DNA of 34,041 nucleotides from Actinomycetes bacterium (GCA_025359865.1 JANYDH010000203.1:1-34041), one strand, 5' to 3'; shown: positions 7,761 through 17,127, counted from the first letter of the stretch. Notes: a model not told the origin generated them from the sequence alone. Numbers and translations: made by a program.

Positions 7761-8885
7761 ATGATCCTCGACGGACTCGACGTAGACGCCCATGCCTTCC
7801 ACCGGGGAACCGGATGGGAGATCAAACCCGAGGGAGCATGCAAGGGCGACGTGTGCGTCCCGCTCACCGGTGGGTTCAACCTGCAAGGGACTGCGGAGCG
7901 GTTGGGGATGGCGCTGGTCGCCGATGACAGCCATGGGATCTGGGCGCTCGGACCCGAATCGCTGAGCGGTCATGCGCTCGTCACCGCACAGGCACCCGAC
8001 CTCGCCCTCGACGACATCGATGGCAATTCCTTTGATCTCGCCTCGCTCCGCGGCCAGAAGGTGGTACTCGTCGCCTGGGCGCCCTATTGAGGCTGCCGCT
8101 TCGATCTGCCCGTGTGGCAGACACTGCGCGCCGAACTCCACCCCTTCGGCGTCGAGATCGTCACCGTCTCGCTCGAACTGAGCGGCCCCGAGGCCTCACG
8201 CCCATTCATCGAAGCAGCTCACCCGGAACATCCATCATTGCTCGACCCGACCCACCAACTCGACGCGCTGTTCGGTGTCGTCAACATTCCCAACGTGATC
8301 TGGATCGACGAGGATGGTGTCATCGTCCGCCCAGCAGAGCCCGGTTGGCCGGGACCCACGGTGTATCCGGAGTCGATGCGCGCGATGCTGGCCGAACGCG
8401 CGCGACAGGCAGCTCGGGCGGCGGATGCAGGCCAGGCTCCGGCGCGACCGAACCTGATGAGGTTGCTGCAAGGAGGCCAAGACCGAGATGCATATCCAGA
8501 CGCACTGCGTGACTGGGCGCACAACGGCGCCTCCAGCCCGTACGTGATGACACCTGCCGAGGTGGTCGCGGCGTCGCAGCCACGGCCACGCTCGGGCTCG
8601 ACCGCAGCAGCACATTTCGAACTCGCGAACCACTTCTGGCAAAGCGGCGATCGCGCCGCGTCGATCCACCACTTCAACGAGTGCCACCGGCTTCAACCCG
8701 ACAACTGGACGTACAAGCGTCAGGCCTGGTCGCTGGTCGGCAATGAACGCGCCGGCGGCGGCGACATGGGTCGGTTCAGCCAGATCCCCATCCCGGGCGA
8801 CGAAGCACAATGGCCGTTCGCCTCCAACTTCGACGCTGATGTCGCCAAGCTCGAACCAGGCGAGTACTACCCCAAGACGATGTAG
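7761..8885 (+). CDS. Thioredoxin-fold redoxin with in-frame UGA (probable selenoprotein)
   Basis: Read through a TGA at 8088-8090, one open frame runs from the ATG at 7761 to 8885: 374 residues with selenocysteine at 110. The TGA sits where redoxins have their active Cys: VVLVAWAPY-U-GC-RFDLPVW, giving a U-x-C pair with Cys112. Upstream is Cys27/Cys32 (CKGDVC-VPL) and the strand/turn APDLALDDIDG typical of AhpC/TlpA-like folds; downstream is the cis-Pro loop NIPNVIWIDEDG. The C-terminal part (about residues 280-320) resembles a TPR helix pair (FELANHFWQSGDRAASIHHF...). A hairpin starting 15 nt after the UGA fits a bacterial SECIS. Its likely role is thiol/peroxide redox chemistry. The alternatives are a nonsense mutation or sequencing error, but the frame is intact on both sides and the position is exact. 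Confidence 0.75.
8088..8121 (+). promoter_or_regulatory. UGA codon and candidate bacterial SECIS hairpin
   Basis: After the UGA (8088-8090) a 6-bp stem UCUGCC/GGCAGA (8105-8110 with 8116-8121) closes a 5-nt loop CGUGU containing GU. The loop lies 21-25 nt past the UGA, close to the spacing of the Escherichia coli fdhF SECIS apical loop. A competing pairing of CTGCC at 8093-8097 with the same right arm exists. Function requires SelB elsewhere in the genome. Confidence 0.55.
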
Positions 8886-8986
8886 CGCGCTTCGACAGAG
8901 ACCCAAAGCCGAGTCGTGCCGGGTGCTGCCCGAGTTGCGGCCCGTCCGAGGCAGTCCGATCATCGCCGCACGCGTAAGGTTCGGCA

Positions 8987-10207
8987 ATGACAGGTCTGAG
9001 TGATCCAGTGGTGCAGGACGACCCGTTCGAGTACTACGCGGCCCAAATGGCGCGATGTCCCGTATGGCACGAGGCCGACATCGGGCAGTGGGTGATCGCT
9101 GGCCTGGAGGAGGTCCGTGAGGTGTTGATGGACGTGAACACCTACTCGAGCGAGCCTGCCCGGGCACGGCGGGCGAACCCAGCGATGCTCGCGTATCAGC
9201 AGGTGCTCGAGCAGCGGGGCTGGCCGCGGCAGTCGACGTTGCAACGGACCGACCCTCCCGTGCACACGCGATACCGCAAGCTGGTCAACCGGGTCTTCAC
9301 CCCGGCCGTGGTGCGCCAGTTCACACCACAACTCGACGACATCGTAAATGACCTCGCGGACCGGATCGAGGCGGCGGGAACATGCGACTTCGTTGCCGAC
9401 TTCGCGTTGCCGCTGCCCGGGATCTTCATCGCCGAACAACTCGGCTTGGACCGTACCGACTACCGCCGGTTCCGGCGGTGGGCCGACGCGATGCTGGCGT
9501 CGGCGAACCGACCGCTCACCGTCGACGAGGCGGTCACCGAGGCCGAGATCGAACTCGAGGCCCAGCACTTCCTCGCTGCCGAGTTCGACAAGCGCCGCGC
9601 CGCGCCCGGCAACGATCTGATCTCGCTGCTGGTCCACGCCCACGACGAAGACGAGCAGCCGTTCACCATGGCCGAACTGCAGGACCTGATGCATCAACTG
9701 ATCACCGGCGGATTCGAGACCACCACGGCCGCGTTGTCGACAGCGATGTGGCTCCTCGTGCGTTACCCCGACCAGCAGGCTTTGCTACGCGCCCGCCCGG
9801 ACCTGTTGCCGAACTTCATCGAAGAGGTGCTGCGCTTCGATGCACCTGTGCAAGGACTGTGGCGACAGACCACCTGCCCGGCCGAGGTCGCAGGCACGAC
9901 GATTCCGGAGCACGCAACTGTGATGGTCCGCTTCGGCGCCGCCAACCGTGATCCGCGCGTGTTCGACGATCCCGACCGCTTCGACATCACTCGCGTCAAC
10001 GCCCGCAACCATGCGGCGTTCGGATTCGGGGTGCATTTCTGCCCGGGTGCTGCGCTGGCCCGCCAAGAGATGCACCGGGCGTTCACGATCCTGCTCGACC
10101 GCTTCGATCGGTTCGAACTCGCTGGCGATTTGCCCGCACCCGTCCACGAACCGAGCATCTTCCTGCGCCCGATGAAACAACTGCCGATCCGGATGCTTCG
10201 CCGCTGA
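8987..10207 (+). CDS. Cytochrome P450
   Basis: 406-residue soluble bacterial P450, normal length. The haem-binding loop is FGFGVHFCPGAALARQE with the axial Cys near 352. The I-helix oxygen-activation segment is ITGGFETTTAAL; here a Glu-Thr pair replaces the common Asp/Glu-Thr after A/G-G-x. The K-helix ExxR is EEVLR. No membrane anchor is seen. It is a monooxygenase that needs ferredoxin and reductase partners, none of which lie nearby. The CYP family and substrate cannot be assigned by eye; steroid or terpenoid oxidation is common for actinobacterial members. The start is the ATG at 8987, with a weak upstream purine stretch. Confidence 0.93.
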   Translation: MTGLSDPVVQDDPFEYYAAQMARCPVWHEADIGQWVIAGLEEVREVLMDVNTYSSEPARARRANPAMLAYQQVLEQRGWPRQSTLQRTDPPVHTRYRKLVNRVFTPAVVRQFTPQLDDIVNDLADRIEAAGTCDFVADFALPLPGIFIAEQLGLDRTDYRRFRRWADAMLASANRPLTVDEAVTEAEIELEAQHFLAAEFDKRRAAPGNDLISLLVHAHDEDEQPFTMAELQDLMHQLITGGFETTTAALSTAMWLLVRYPDQQALLRARPDLLPNFIEEVLRFDAPVQGLWRQTTCPAEVAGTTIPEHATVMVRFGAANRDPRVFDDPDRFDITRVNARNHAAFGFGVHFCPGAALARQEMHRAFTILLDRFDRFELAGDLPAPVHEPSIFLRPMKQLPIRMLRR

Positions 10208-10316
10208 GTACAGGAGCGCGGATACCGGCGAACAGTGCTCGATCGACGAACGCTGCCAAACAGACACCCTTGATCACCCGAAAGTCAGGCTGGCAACAAC
10301 GGGGTGAAGAAGGTGT

Positions 10317-12381
10317 TCAGAAGTTCTTCTTGGCGGCCCCGCTCTGCGTGATCGGCCTGGATGAAGTGGCTCTTCCGGTGAGGTCGATCGCCGATGTCGA
10401 TGGAGTCCAGACCATGTTCGACAGCGTGGTCGATGTCCGCTGGCCCGAACCTCCGGTCAGGCTGCCCAGTGTGACGGTCACCTTGGTACGGGTCACTCCC
10501 CCGACCGTCTCACTGGCGGCGACCATGGTGCCGTTGAATCCCAACGTCTTGTTGCTCTTCACGTAGTCGCCCATCAGAACGACTGACCCCAACTGCACCG
10601 CGATCTTGTACGTGGTGTTCGTGAACACGTCGAGCACGTCGCTCGTGGCCCCGGATCCGACTGCGTTCTTGTCGCGCACCCGCAGGGCCACGCTGGTCGA
10701 CGTACCCGTCCATCCAGCCAGGATCGAGCTCAGGTTCATGGACTCCGAGAACGTGAAACTGATCGCGTCGCCGGATTCCATTCTGCCGATGACCCCGATG
10801 TTCGCTGATTGGACGTCGACGCCGCTTGTCGGTGCATTGTCCACCCGCCGACCGGAAAGGTCGAGCGAAGTCGTCGTAACGGAGCCGTTGTCGATCATCA
10901 CCGAACGCAGGTCGTACGCGCCGTCAACGTCCTTGGTCGTGTCCCAAGCGCACTGATACGGCGCTGTCGTCGAGGAGCAGATCTCAGTCCATGTGTTCGC
11001 GCCGGTGGCGGTGTACTTGATCGATACAGACTTCACCCCCTTCGGTGCGGTTGCGATGGCCACGATCGCCACCGTGCCGCGGAGGTACGGGCCGGGCTCG
11101 ACGAGGGAGACCGACGGCAACGTGTTGTCCACGAACCGCGGTGCGATGGCGTTCGATTCCGCCGTGTTCCCTGCGCCGTCGAGAGCGACGGCGCGTACGT
11201 CGTATCCGGCGTTGGCGACGGTCGTCGTGTCGAACGCGCACGAGTACGGGCGTTTCTGACGGTGCAGATCGTGATCCAAACGGCCGTGCCGGTGGATGCG
11301 TACTGGATGTCGACCGAAGCCACACCAGCGTCGGCGTCGACGGCAGCGGCCGCGAGGGTGACGGTGCCACTCATCGGCGATCCGGGGTCGGCAGTGTGAC
11401 GGTCGGCGGCGTGTTGTCCACGAGAACCCCCAGGACCACATCGGATGCGGTCGCCCCGGTGGAGGTAGTTTCCAACGCCCGGACGTCCCAGCTGCCGGTC
11501 GCTCGGGCCGTTGTATCCCATGAACAACTGAACGGCGCAGTGGAATCGGTACAGATGTCGGTGAAGTTGGTGCTGTCGGCCGGGGCGTACTGGAACTTCA
11601 CAGTCGTGATGGTGCCCGTTGGGGTGGTTGCCGTTGCTGTTGCTGTCAACGTCACCGTGGCACGCACCACGTTGGCGATCGCACCGAGTGCGACTACCGG
11701 AGCGTTCGTGATCACGAGGCTGTACGCCACCGTGGCGACGGCGGCCGCCGCATCAGTCACCGTCACGGTCACCGCGAATGTTCCCACGGTGGTTGGCGTT
11801 CCGGCGATAACCCCGGTGCCCGCACCGATCGTGAGACCCGGCGGCAAGCCGGAGGCAGACCAGGAGTACGGGGCCATGCCGCCACTTGCCACGATGATCA
11901 CGGAATACGACCCACCGGCCGAACCGCCGGGCAATGTGGGCGGCGACGATACCGAGAGCGCCGCGTTGGTCGTCACCTGTCAGGCGTTCGAAGGGAGACC
12001 GCGACCGGTCGCGTTGACCGCAGCGATCAGCACCACATACGTCGTGCTGCTCGAGAGGACTTTTCCGTCGGAACGGCTCGTGATCGTCAACGCCGAGGTG
12101 GTCGTACCGGCGTCGTCACGGACCGCCCCGTTTGCGCCGCCGTCGGTGGAGTACGCGTAGCTAGCGATCGCTGTGGTGCCGTTGGTTGCGGGGGCGGCGA
12201 AGACCACCGAGAATTCGCCGGCGGCGGGGCCCGACCTGACGGTGTCGATCACTGGCTTCCCGGCGAGTGTCGGTTTCAGTTGCCCGGCGTTCGTCGCTGG
12301 AACCGCGACCTGTGCCGCGTGCGCCGACATCGCGATCGTGCCGATGAGCAGCACCCCGACAGCAAGCAGTCGGCTCGTCAT
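10317..12381 (-). pseudogene. Multi-domain FnIII/Ig-like surface protein, interrupted three times
   Basis: One former gene read from the ATG at 12381. Order: signal peptide (MTSRLLAVGVLLIGTIAMSA); FnIII domain; in-frame TGA at 11980-11982; putative-Ig domain (LPPGLTIGAGTGVIAGTP); three tandem Ig-like modules each with a Cys pair in IC-x8-10-C-x-WDTT/FDTT and ending VDNTPP or a variant; then a C-terminal beta-rich domain ending SGAAKKNF. Two one-base losses break the frame: in the G-run 11384-11387 and in the G-run 11248-11250. Restoring one base in each gives PTPDPGSP/NAPYSC-type continuity that matches the sister modules. It overlaps the DUF5305 stop by ATGA, so it belongs to the SipW locus and was probably a cell-surface fibre or adhesin. 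Either it is decaying or these are sequencing errors. Confidence 0.7.
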
Positions 12382-13493
12382 GAGACCGCAGGTACGGCGG
12401 TGACGGAACCGATCGGTGCCCCTTTGGCAAGATAGGAGAACACGGTCGGACCGTCGAATACGAAATACCGGTCCTCGTCGAGGTCGGATAACTGCAGGAT
12501 GTCGGCCTCCGCACGCTGTGCCGCAGCTTGGAGCGCAGCGAACGATCCCACCTGGACCGCTCGCTCCCGTGTTCCGGCAGGCAGGTCCGTGAGCCGGAGA
12601 AGTTGCCTGCCGTGACGAGCGCTCAGCACGGCCGCCTCGCCACGGCGGCGGGCCCGGCGCAGGATCACGGTGTTGTACGCCGGGATCATCAGGAGCACTG
12701 CGAACACGACGGCCGCTGCCGTTCGGGCGAAGCGGATGGTCATCGTGGTCACACCGAGGGAGAGCAAGCCCGGCGTGTCGACCCGCACTGTGACCATCTC
12801 GGTGCTCGACTGGGTGCCAGGCTTCAGGCCATTCACAGCCTCGCCCGCCTTCGCCCCCGTTCCCGTACTCGCCGCGGCGGTGCCGGGCATGACCCCGGCC
12901 AGGCCGACATCGGCGCTGCTGACTTCTGGTGCGTCAACGAGCCGGGCTACGTCCTCGCTCAGAGCGAACGACAGCTGACCCGCCGTAAGGCTCTCTCTGA
13001 TCGTGGCATCCACCGGATCGCCTGCCGTGTGCACGTTTGCATCGACGCCGACCTGAACCGCAACGGTGATCGCCCCGGCGACACCCGTGACATCCTCGAT
13101 CGTGTAGGCGAGGGCCCACGCATCAGCGAAGCTGACAGGGATCGTGACCGATGTCGTCGGCCCGGTGAAGTGTTCTGGAGTCGATTCGAAGAACACTCTC
13201 GACCATCCCGCGGTCGACGACACGATCACTCTGGCGGTGAGATCTCCGTCGACGACGTTGGCGCCGGGACTGGCCAGTTCGAACTCGGCTGACACCGTGA
13301 CGGCATCGACCAACGTGCGGAACACGGGATCGCCGTAGCGGATCGCGTGATGTTCATAGACGGCATTCGCAGGAAGCGTTGCCGTGTAGTCGAAGATGTA
13401 GGACGCGGTGGACGGGCGTGGCGCACTAGCGCTCTGCTCGATGGGCTGCGTCCAGACATAGGCCAAGACCCCTGCCGTCAGAACGGCCAGCAT
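12378..13493 (-). CDS. DUF5305-family membrane protein
   Basis: 371 residues: N-terminal membrane helix (MLAVLTAGVLAYVW), a large extracellular beta-rich part beginning YIFDYTATLPANAVYE, a second helix near residues 265-285 (TAAAVVFAVLLMIPAYNTVIL), and a basic cytoplasmic tail ending with a small folded region (YFVFDGPTVFSYLAKG). This N-in, loop, C-in plan with the opening beta motif matches DUF5305, a family found beside SipW-type signal peptidases in archaea and actinobacteria; its role is unknown. The start lies 16 bases inside the signal peptidase ORF, and the same frame stays open upstream through a Pro-rich stretch, so the true N-terminus may be longer. Confidence 0.75.
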   Translation of the reverse strand: MLAVLTAGVLAYVWTQPIEQSASAPRPSTASYIFDYTATLPANAVYEHHAIRYGDPVFRTLVDAVTVSAEFELASPGANVVDGDLTARVIVSSTAGWSRVFFESTPEHFTGPTTSVTIPVSFADAWALAYTIEDVTGVAGAITVAVQVGVDANVHTAGDPVDATIRESLTAGQLSFALSEDVARLVDAPEVSSADVGLAGVMPGTAAASTGTGAKAGEAVNGLKPGTQSSTEMVTVRVDTPGLLSLGVTTMTIRFARTAAAVVFAVLLMIPAYNTVILRRARRRGEAAVLSARHGRQLLRLTDLPAGTRERAVQVGSFAALQAAAQRAEADILQLSDLDEDRYFVFDGPTVFSYLAKGAPIGSVTAVPAVS

Positions 13494-14065
13494 CGGCCAC
13501 CAGCCGATGGGCTGGATCGGGCGCGCTCTGAGCGCTGGTGCTGGACGGGGATGGCTGGTACTGATGACGGGATTCCTCTCATCGCCCGGTGGCGATGGCG
13601 GTGGCGGGGGCGGCCGGAAGCGATGCTCCGGAGAAGTAGCAGTGCGGTTGTCGCAATGATCAGGGAGAAGCCGATCGGGGAACGGAGGATGTCGATCACC
13701 GATGCCCCGTTCGGCACGCGGAGCCGTTGTTGGCCAAGCACGTCGTCGGGTGTCGGCCGGTATGCGTCGATGAAGTCGTTGTTGTCGCCTTTGGTCGTGA
13801 ACCGGCCACCGTTGGTCTCGATGATGCGATGGATGATCACCGCACCGGCCATGTTCTGCGCCTTGTAGGCGATGACATCTCCGACGTGATAGTCGCCTCG
13901 ATGAACGAGCATCACCAGATCACCCGGTTCGATATTGGGTAACATCGAGCGGCCCTGAACGGTCACGTACGACGCGGTGCCGCCGATCACCGTCGGGGCA
14001 AGTACCGCCCACGCGACAAGGGCGAACAACACGCTGACGAGTCGGCGCAACATTCGGCTATTCAT
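13478..14065 (-). CDS. SipW-type (ER-type) signal peptidase I
   Basis: 195 residues. An N-terminal helix (about 8-30) is followed by the catalytic Ser box VQGRSMLPNIEPGD (Ser40) and the VGDVIAYKA...VIIHRI box with His79 where bacterial LepB has Lys, which marks the archaeal/ER/SipW class using a Ser-His mechanism. FTTKGDNN is the conserved C-terminal box. A second helix is at about 150-165 (GFSLIIATTALLLL). It should cleave the small exported protein encoded just upstream. The last ~30 residues (HRHRHRAM... onward) read like out-of-frame sequence, so the ORF may be fused or frame-shifted relative to DUF5305. Confidence 0.85.
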   Translation of the reverse strand: MNSRMLRRLVSVLFALVAWAVLAPTVIGGTASYVTVQGRSMLPNIEPGDLVMLVHRGDYHVGDVIAYKAQNMAGAVIIHRIIETNGGRFTTKGDNNDFIDAYRPTPDDVLGQQRLRVPNGASVIDILRSPIGFSLIIATTALLLLRSIASGRPRHRHRHRAMRGIPSSVPAIPVQHQRSERARSSPSAGGRCWPF

Positions 14066-14100
14066 ACGTGCATCCGATCTGACATGTGTCTCGCCACGCT

Positions 14101-14129
14101 GGCGGGCGAGAGGAGTGCTCTCGCCCGCC
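14101..14129 (-). terminator. 12-bp GC-rich hairpin between substrate gene and signal peptidase
   Basis: Perfect arms GGCGGGCGAGAG / CTCTCGCCCGCC with a 5-nt loop. It lies after the stop of the 14622 gene and before the signal peptidase start on the same strand. No U-tract follows. It could act as a partial terminator or an mRNA-stability element that gives more substrate than peptidase. Confidence 0.6.
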
Positions 14130-14169
14130 GACGCGTCCGGGTACGGGTTCGTCGACGTGACCGCCGAGG

Positions 14170-14622
14170 TCAGACCATGTCGTAGGCGATGACGGAGAGC
14201 GACTCGACGTCCGCCAGAGTCATTGCCACCGAAGAGGTGTCGCAGGTTGCGGTCGTCACGCTGCTGGCGGTGACCAAGGCGCAGCTGTACCAGCTGGTCT
14301 GCGCGCCGGTGGCGGAGGATTTGCGCAACTGCACGAACACCTTGGTGGTCGTCCCATCGAAATTCGCCAGGTTCGTGTTGGTACCCGCACGGGCGATCTT
14401 GAAGCTGACCTGATCGACGGTCTGGTTCAGTGTCGCCGAGTCCGTCAAAGTCGAGCTGTAGTGGACGTCTGAGACGGTGTACCCGGCGACGACGTTCACG
14501 CCCTGACCGGCATTCGAACCGGGGCTACCGATACTGGCAGCGCGGGCCCCGCCCGCCAGCGCGATGGCTCCAATGAATCCAACGGCCAGGAGGTTCCGGC
14601 CGGTCGATTTGAACATGTTCAT
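14170..14622 (-). CDS. SipW-locus small exported protein (putative fibre/pilin-like substrate)
   Basis: 150 residues from the ATG at 14622, preceded by GGAG at seven bases. The signal peptide is FKSTGRNLLAVGFIGAIALAGGARA, about the first 27 residues, cleaved near ARA-AS. The mature part is a single small beta-rich, Thr/Ser-rich domain starting with NAGQGVNVVAGYTVSDVHYS and containing two Cys (WYSCAL, TATCDT). Position first in a SipW/DUF5305 locus suggests it is the main peptidase substrate, comparable in role to TasA or camelysin-type fibre proteins, but I see no clear M73/TasA domain. Function is inferred from context only. Confidence 0.75.
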   Translation of the reverse strand: MNMFKSTGRNLLAVGFIGAIALAGGARAASIGSPGSNAGQGVNVVAGYTVSDVHYSSTLTDSATLNQTVDQVSFKIARAGTNTNLANFDGTTTKVFVQLRKSSATGAQTSWYSCALVTASSVTTATCDTSSVAMTLADVESLSVIAYDMV

Positions 14623-14767
14623 GGTGGTGCTCCGTTTCTCGTGATGCGAATCAGGCCGCACCAGTGCAGATAAGTGTCGAAGCGCTGAGTCAAGCCACGA
14701 TCAAGACGAGGTGAACCTTTGGACAATGCCCAGGAACGAACGCCCACGAATGCCCCGGGGGCCTCTA

Positions 14768-14865
14768 TCAAACTTGAGCGCGAGGGTCGTTGTGGGCGAG
14801 GTAGTCGACGCCGAGGTCGGTGTAGACAGTGCCCTTGCTGAGCATGTGCGCCCTGATCGCGGTCG
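14768..14865 (-). pseudogene. Transposase C-terminal fragment, part 1
   Basis: On the minus strand this reads AIRAHMLSKGTVYTDLGVDY then LAHNDPRAQV and stops. The H-M-L-x-x-G-x-x-Y-x-D-L-G-x-D-Y pattern is one I associate with the C-terminal part of a common actinobacterial transposase. No start or catalytic core is present. Its natural continuation lies on the opposite strand 60 bases away. Confidence 0.4.
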
Positions 14866-14905
14866 CCCACACGCGTTGTTGTCCCCGGCGTTTCGATATC
14901 CGCCA

Positions 14906-14995
14906 GAACCTGACCCCGACCGACGCCGCCGCCGCCGCCTCATCAACCAACTCGAACACCTCGGCTACCAAGTCGAACTCACCCCAGCCGCCTGA
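14906..14995 (+). pseudogene. Transposase C-terminal fragment, part 2 (opposite strand)
   Basis: The plus strand reads ...[18 protein letters not shown] then YQVELTPAA and a stop, which resembles the extreme C-terminus (R-R-x-x-x-x-LE-x-LGY-x-V-x-L-x-P) of the same kind of transposase as the 14768 fragment. The two pieces face in opposite orientation, so an inversion or two separate decayed insertions are implied. Confidence 0.4.
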
Positions 14996-15279
14996 CTCCC
15001 AGCCCGGGTCCGGGAAACTACGTGAGACCGCTGATGATGGGAAAGAGTGGCCGTCCGGGCGCCAGCAGGAAGCGAGCAACGACGCGCGATCTCCGTGGCG
15101 TGATGCCCGAGCGGTACAACGTCGGGTGGCGGGCACAGCTCCGCAGTTCGGCCGCCATGACATCGAGACCGGTCGCCAGCTCGCCGGCGAGGCGTACCGA
15201 AAGATGGCGCAGGCGGGCGATTCAATCAGTGACTTTGGGCCCGAGCGCCCGCTTTGCCAGGACGCCTATTATGTGGCTG
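14996..15279. other. Gene-free stretch before pckG
   Basis: No convincing gene. The pckG frame is open back to 15022, but this upstream part has no resemblance to the enzyme and family members start near 15280. Together with 14623-14767 and the transposase scraps it makes ~650 bases without an intact gene, probably an old insertion site. The pckG promoter should lie here; I could not single out boxes. Confidence 0.5.
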
Positions 15280-17127
15280 ATGAATGCTCCCTCAAACTTG
15301 CAAAATGACGACCTCCGTGCCTGGGTGGACGAGATGGTCACCCTGTGCGAACCCGATGCGGTCCATTGGTGTGATGGCTCCATGCAGGAGTACGAGTTCC
15401 TGACACAGCAACTCGTCGATGCGGGCACGTTCATCAGGTTGAACGACGAGCTGCGCCCAGCCAGCTTCCTGGCACGCTCCGACCCGAGCGATGTCGCTCG
15501 AGTCGAAGATCGCACGTACATCTGCAGCCGCACCGCCCAAGACGCAGGGCCGACCAACAACTGGATGGACCCGGCCGAGATGAAGGGAATCCTCGGTGGC
15601 CTGTTCAAGGGTTCGATGAAGGGCCGGACTATGTATGTGATCCCGTTCAGCATGGGTCCGCTCGGGTCGCCGATCGCCCAGATCGGTGTCGAGATCAGCG
15701 ACTCGGCGTACGTCGCGGTGAACATGAAGATCATGACCCGCATGGGTTCAGCGGTGCTCGATGTGCTCGGCACCAGCGGCGCGTTCGTGCCGTGCATGCA
15801 CACTGTCGGCGCGCCGCTCGAACCTGGGCAGGCTGACGTGACGTGGCCGTGCAATCCAACCGTGAAGTACATCGTCCACTTCCCCGAGGAGCGTTCGATC
15901 TGGTCCTATGGCAGCGGCTACGGCGGCAACGCGCTGCTGGGAAAGAAATGCCTGGCGCTGCGGATCGCCTCGACGATTGCTCGCGACGAGGGCTGGCTGG
16001 CCGAGCACATGTTGATCATGGGCGTGACCGAGCCGAACGGCACGAAGACCTACGTGGCAGCGGCGTTCCCGAGCGCGTGCGGCAAGACGAACTTCGCGAT
16101 GATCGAGCCTCCCGAGTCATTCGCCGCTCAAGGTTGGAAGATCACCACGGTCGGCGATGACATCGCCTGGATCAAGCCCGACGCCGACGGCGCGCTGCGG
16201 GCGATCAACCCTGAAGCAGGCTACTTCGGGGTCGCCCCGGGGACGTCGATTGCCACCAACCCGAGTGCGATGGCAACGATCCGGGCGAACACGATCTTCA
16301 CCAACGTCGCTCTCACCGATGACGGCGATGTGTGGTGGGAGGGCATCGATGGCGAGGTTCCAACTCATCTGATCGATTGGAAGGGAAACGACTGGACGCC
16401 GCCGTCGCAGCAGAAGGCAGCCCACCCGAACGCGAGGTTCACCGCTCCGGCCATCCAGAACCCCGTGGTCGACCCCGAATGGGACAACCCGGCGGGTGTC
16501 AAGATCAGCGCGTTCGTGTTCGGTGGCCGCCGGTCGGGCACGATGCCCCTGGTCCATCAGTCGTTCAACTGGGCGCACGGTGTCTACCTGGCAGCGACGA
16601 TGGGTTCCGAGACCACCGCTGCCGCGTTCGGCGAACAGGGTGTCGTGCGACGCGACCCGTTCGCAATGCTGCCGTTCGCCGGCTACCACATGGCCGATTA
16701 CTTCAACCACTGGCTGTCTTTCGGTCGCTCGATCGAGAACCCACCCCGGATCTTCGGCGTCAACTGGTTTCGGCGCGATGCCGAGGGACGATTCGTGTGG
16801 CCCGGCTTCGGCGAGAACATGCGGGTTCTGCAATGGATCGTCGCCCGAACGCAGGGCCAGGCGAACGGGCTCGAAAGTCCGATCGGTTGGATGCCGCGCT
16901 TCCACGACCTCGACTGGACGGGCCTCGAGGACTTCTCCGAAGCCGACTACCTCCAGGCGATGTCCCTCGATCGCAACGACTGGGACAAAGAGATCCTCTC
17001 CCACGATGAACTCTTTATCAAACTCAACGATCGCATCCCACGCGAGATGATCGCCATCCGCGACCTCACCCTCTCGGCGCTATGGCGCTCCCCGCATCAC
17101 TGGGAGATGAACCCCGATCCGACGTGA
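15280..17127 (+). CDS. pckG: Phosphoenolpyruvate carboxykinase (GTP)
   Basis: 615 residues, the normal size of the GTP-dependent enzyme that converts oxaloacetate + GTP to phosphoenolpyruvate + GDP + CO2 in gluconeogenesis. The nucleotide-binding P-loop [12 protein letters not shown] is at about residues 263-274, the metal-binding [10 protein letters not shown] follows, and [32 protein letters not shown] and [13 protein letters not shown] are all family signatures. The ATG at 15280 (MNAPSNLQ) is preferred because it fits family N-termini; an ATG at 15271 adds three residues, and the longer frame from 15022 is not plausible. It is cytosolic. It converges with the 17149 transporter gene, 21 bases between stops. 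Confidence 0.96.
   Translation: MNAPSNLQNDDLRAWVDEMVTLCEPDAVHWCDGSMQEYEFLTQQLVDAGTFIRLNDELRPASFLARSDPSDVARVEDRTYICSRTAQDAGPTNNWMDPAEMKGILGGLFKGSMKGRTMYVIPFSMGPLGSPIAQIGVEISDSAYVAVNMKIMTRMGSAVLDVLGTSGAFVPCMHTVGAPLEPGQADVTWPCNPTVKYIVHFPEERSIWSYGSGYGGNALLGKKCLALRIASTIARDEGWLAEHMLIMGVTEPNGTKTYVAAAFPSACGKTNFAMIEPPESFAAQGWKITTVGDDIAWIKPDADGALRAINPEAGYFGVAPGTSIATNPSAMATIRANTIFTNVALTDDGDVWWEGIDGEVPTHLIDWKGNDWTPPSQQKAAHPNARFTAPAIQNPVVDPEWDNPAGVKISAFVFGGRRSGTMPLVHQSFNWAHGVYLAATMGSETTAAAFGEQGVVRRDPFAMLPFAGYHMADYFNHWLSFGRSIENPPRIFGVNWFRRDAEGRFVWPGFGENMRVLQWIVARTQGQANGLESPIGWMPRFHDLDWTGLEDFSEADYLQAMSLDRNDWDKEILSHDELFIKLNDRIPREMIAIRDLTLSALWRSPHHWEMNPDPT

Noticed and set aside
11980-11982. In-frame TGA in the surface protein as a second selenocysteine codon
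   Set aside because: It lies in a linker between FnIII and Ig domains (SNA-stop-QVTT) with no redox motif or nearby Cys, and the same gene has two frameshifts.
11045-12160. 371-codon plus-strand frame over the broken surface protein
   Set aside because: Antisense to recognisable FnIII/Ig modules; low-complexity Val/Ala composition only.
16117-17004. 295-codon minus-strand frame antisense to pckG
   Set aside because: Mirror of PEP carboxykinase codons; no recognisable domain.
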